In this document: positions 62,101 to 64,000 of the stretch, in pieces
How positions within the stretch are numbered: position 1 is the stretch's first letter
Layout: every line of letters starts with the position of its first letter
NCBI RefSeq assembly: GCF_031755915.1
Contig: NC_083388.1
Coordinates: forward strand, 2,425,501-2,489,500
Direction: 5' to 3'
From: Ziziphus jujuba
Lineage: Eukaryota > Streptophyta > Magnoliopsida > Rosales > Rhamnaceae
DNA length: 64,000 nt
Translations under genes and position numbers: made by a program
The notes under the pieces: model-generated
What the model was told of the DNA's origin: nothing
Seen by the model: the letters and a program-made list of their open reading frames with translations, nothing else
Databases searched by the model: none

Positions 62101-64000
62101 AAAATTTCGCTTTGTTGGACTCGGCCAATATTTTTGGGAATCGATCCCCTAAACGCAGTGTTTTAGGACTCCAAAAACATATTGACAGCTTTCTTTTTGT
62201 CACTGTTGGAGCTGAACAGGTCAACTCCATTTGTGTAGGTGACAGAGAAAATTTCAACACAAATTTTTCAAAAAATTGGAAGGATAATTGGCGCCTAATT
62301 TCTTTTTTCTTTTTTTGACAATTGTGGATGGGTGAAACGTGATACTGTCCATGATAATGGAAATTGTCTAGAATTTGTTATCATTGGGATATTTTTATTA
62401 ATAATAGAAATTTTGCGACTGCAGCGTTTCGTCCTTGTTTATATTTGATTTTCAATATTAATTATTGATTGTTAATTTAATGGTTAAGATCGTTCGGATA
62501 ACAAAAAATATTAATAATAAAAAATAAGTAAATTCAATTTACACACTCTGACATATAATTACAGTGTTAAAAAAACAAGCACACACAAACATTCAACTAA
62601 AACAATCAAAGAATCCGTATCCATAGGGCAAACCTATGAGTACAAAAAGAAATAAAGTTATGAAATAAATTAATTTACTGTGCATTATAAAAAAATTAAA
62701 TTATCAACTATTGAAGTGAAAGAAAAGATTTAAAAAAGAATATGGATTAAACTAGATTAGTAACAAATAAATCTTTTATATAGAAAAAAGTTTTGATATT
62801 TTTGGAGATAAAATTCAACTTCAAAGTTTGATACAGTCTAGAAAGCACTTGATTATAATTTGTAAGTGTTTGTTTGGTAGAATTTTTTTTTTTTTAGTCA
62901 AAAGTTCTATTTGAAAGTTAAAAATTTTTTTGTTAAAAAATAAAGATGTTTGTCAAGAGTCTACAAACAATTATTGACTAAAAAAATAATTTTTTACAAG
63001 TTCAAATTTTATACTTTTCTAAAAAGCTTTTTTTATTTAAATTATATGAAAACTCAATGAACATTTAATGCATCTTAAATAAAATTTAATACAATTTTTT
63101 TTTTATTTACAACCAAATATTTATTAGTTTTTTAATATTAATTCTTTTTCATAAAGATTTATTGTACAAAGTTTTACATGTTATAGCTCTATCTTCATCA
63201 GATATATCAAACAGATGTATAAAAATCGAATTCCTTATAATGAATTGTTATTTAAACTCCCAAAAAAAAATTTGTTAAATTTTTTTCTTATTCTTATATA
63301 AAATCATTCATATAAGTGTGGATACTGTAACAATTTTTTTATTTTTGCATTATTAATATGGATCTTATTGTTTCATTTGATTCGTGCTCTAAGAACTTTT
63401 TACATCTTGATCATTAAATTTCAAAAAATTAAAGAAATACGTTGACATCAAAGTTATAGAGTAGAATTGCATAAAAGGAAAAAAAAAAAAAAAAAGAAAA
63501 AAAGTAAAAACTAAAAACTAAAGGAAGTATTGTATAAGACGTAGTTATATGTGGTTCAACCTATGATTAATATTTAAGTTACACATTACAAGTCGAATCT
63601 ATCATTTTTTTCCCATAAATAAACTATTAATTTGGTAATTAGTAAAACTCTTTTTTTTTTTAACTTAAATACACAAATTAGAAATTAGAGGCAAATAAAT
63701 GCTATAGTTTTCGGAACGTTCTCTTACATATGCTTCATAGCAGCGGATCATAACGCTTAAGCCCCAATGACAATAAAAAATAATAAAAAAATAACAAAAA
63801 AATGAAACAAGGTTTAAAGCATCGAAGATTTCAAGGCCTTTAAGATTAATATAATGCCTTATCACCAAATGCTTCAATGCAAGCAACTGCACAGAAACCC
63901 TTAAATTATCAATATATCTAAATCTGCAACTTCTAATAGTTCAAGAACAGGATAATTAATTTACCCAAAAAAAAAAAAAAAAAAAGAAAAGAACTGGAGG
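62101..64000. other. Intergenic AT-rich DNA
   Basis: I see no gene. About 62110-62310 is less AT-rich and may be upstream sequence of the - strand candidate. A repeat of about 60 bp shared with about 18067 lies at about 63553. Poly(A) runs occur at 63478-63495 and 63967-63984. The 75-codon - strand frame at 63665-63892 has no supporting features. Confidence 0.55.

Noticed and set aside
1..64000. CRISPR arrays, operons or bacterial transfer
   Set aside because: No spaced identical repeats, Shine-Dalgarno-led gene runs or bacterial genes are visible. All strong signals are those of plant nuclear DNA.

Overview
The window is nuclear DNA of a flowering plant, probably a dicot. The evidence is GT-AG introns with T-rich acceptors, one recognisable plant housekeeping gene, and very AT-rich intergenic DNA filled with LTR retrotransposons of the Ty1/copia and Ty3/gypsy types. 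No prokaryotic, organellar or CRISPR-like structure is visible. I cannot name the species from the sequence alone.

There is one confidently complete gene: a 14-exon DGS1 (DGD1 SUPPRESSOR 1, NCA2-domain mitochondrial protein) on the + strand at 10236-17910, giving 599 residues. A likely but unrecognised multi-exon gene or pseudogene lies on the - strand at about 59.9-62.1 kb. Three short exon-like protein fragments (27.5, 36.1 and 42.7 kb) lie next to retroelement junctions.

About half of the window is repeats. One large gypsy LTR family (2.9-3.3 kb, beginning TGTAACACCCC and ending CCTGACA, initiator-Met-type primer site) is present eight times: 1-1208 (3' part), 4774-7681 (divergent), 27743-30597 (a true 5' LTR with primer site), 31082-34134, 39472-42620 (- strand, truncated), 43566-46837, 49850-52719 and 52725-55700 (- strand). 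Five are solo LTRs with exact 5-bp target duplications. The 27743 LTR is followed by a badly decayed pol whose reading frame is split by the 31082 solo LTR.

Two copia elements are present. The first, 20893-25813 (+), has unusual TA...TA termini. The second, 48227-59560 (-), has LTRs differing at only about ten positions, and its pol is broken almost entirely by stop codons that fit C-to-T change. Two gypsy solo LTRs in opposite orientation sit inside the second copia pol and share one AATAA target sequence. Each copia interrupts one copy of a local tandem duplication, so the other copy preserves the empty site.

The most interesting material is in the gypsy LTRs. They carry a WRKY-type W-box array near the start, a duplicated module of about 160 bp, a TATA/pyrimidine-patch/G-box promoter-like stretch, a GC-rich block with long open frames, and a 250-300 bp domain bounded by a pairing 7-mer that shows a compensatory change. 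One LTR (52725-55700) is a recombinant between two subfamilies. A long inverted-repeat element lies at 1239-3832.
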